Positions 14,129 through 14,151 of a stretch of DNA of 14,151 bases are shown one piece after another (position 1 is the first letter of the stretch; each line of letters begins with the position of its first letter). The notes below the pieces were generated by a model. That model was given only the letters and a program-made list of their open reading frames with translations, did no database searches and was not told the origin of the DNA. Location of the stretch: NCBI GenBank assembly GCA_900553265.1, contig USDD01000073.1:1-14151 (forward strand), written 5' to 3'. Position numbers and translations under genes: made by a program. The stretch is from an uncultured Eubacteriales bacterium (lineage in GTDB: Bacteria > Bacillota > Clostridia > Christensenellales > Aristaeellaceae).

Positions 14129-14151
14129 GGAAAAAGAAAGCGGCGGGAAGG

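Overview
The window looks like a chromosomal segment from a GC-rich member of the Clostridia (Firmicutes), possibly an uncultured gut lineage. The support is a clostridial-type RecA, an LCP wall-assembly protein, strong GGAGG-type ribosome binding sites, near-consensus sigma-A promoters, and an AAA-ATPase-like/PD-(D/E)XK protein of a type often multicopy in anaerobes. The lineage call is inference; no rRNA is present.

Layout. (1) Positions 1-1676 hold an AAA-ATPase-like/PD-(D/E)XK nuclease-superfamily gene that is visibly less GC-rich than the rest. (2) Positions 1677-2906 are an eroded accessory stretch. It holds a terminator, an unassigned stretch, a fragment of a solute-binding-protein gene on the minus strand abutting the C-terminal part of an AraC-type regulator on the plus strand, and three successive inverted repeats. 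(3) Positions 2907-4031 (-) encode a beta-lactamase-fold serine hydrolase. (4) Positions 4203-6830 (-) form a two-gene operon: a cytosolic protein joining a ParB/sulfiredoxin-like region to a BMP (PnrA/Med-type) ligand-binding domain, followed 3 bp later by a metallophosphoesterase. (5) Positions 7035-8252 (+) encode a divergently transcribed OPA/MFS-type transporter; a 16-bp perfect palindrome lies over its -35 region. (6) Positions 8388-11607 (+) form a translationally coupled MoxR ATPase - DUF58 - membrane/DUF4129-like operon behind a near-consensus promoter. (7) Positions 11795-12766 (+) encode an LCP-family protein. (8) Positions 12767-13000 are the recA leader, with a LexA-like half-site pair and a 72-bp tandem repeat whose two copies differ by a compensatory base-pair change. 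(9) Positions 13001-14128 (+) are complete recA.

How the genes may work together. MoxR, DUF58 and DUF4129 proteins are a recurrent envelope-associated chaperone-type set, and the LCP protein next to them fits a cell-envelope neighbourhood. The ParB-like/BMP protein, the phosphoesterase and the divergent organophosphate-type transporter could form an intracellular ligand-sensing and uptake module; this is the best candidate for an undescribed system here, but the functional link is inference. No tRNA, rRNA, CRISPR array or intact insertion sequence was seen.
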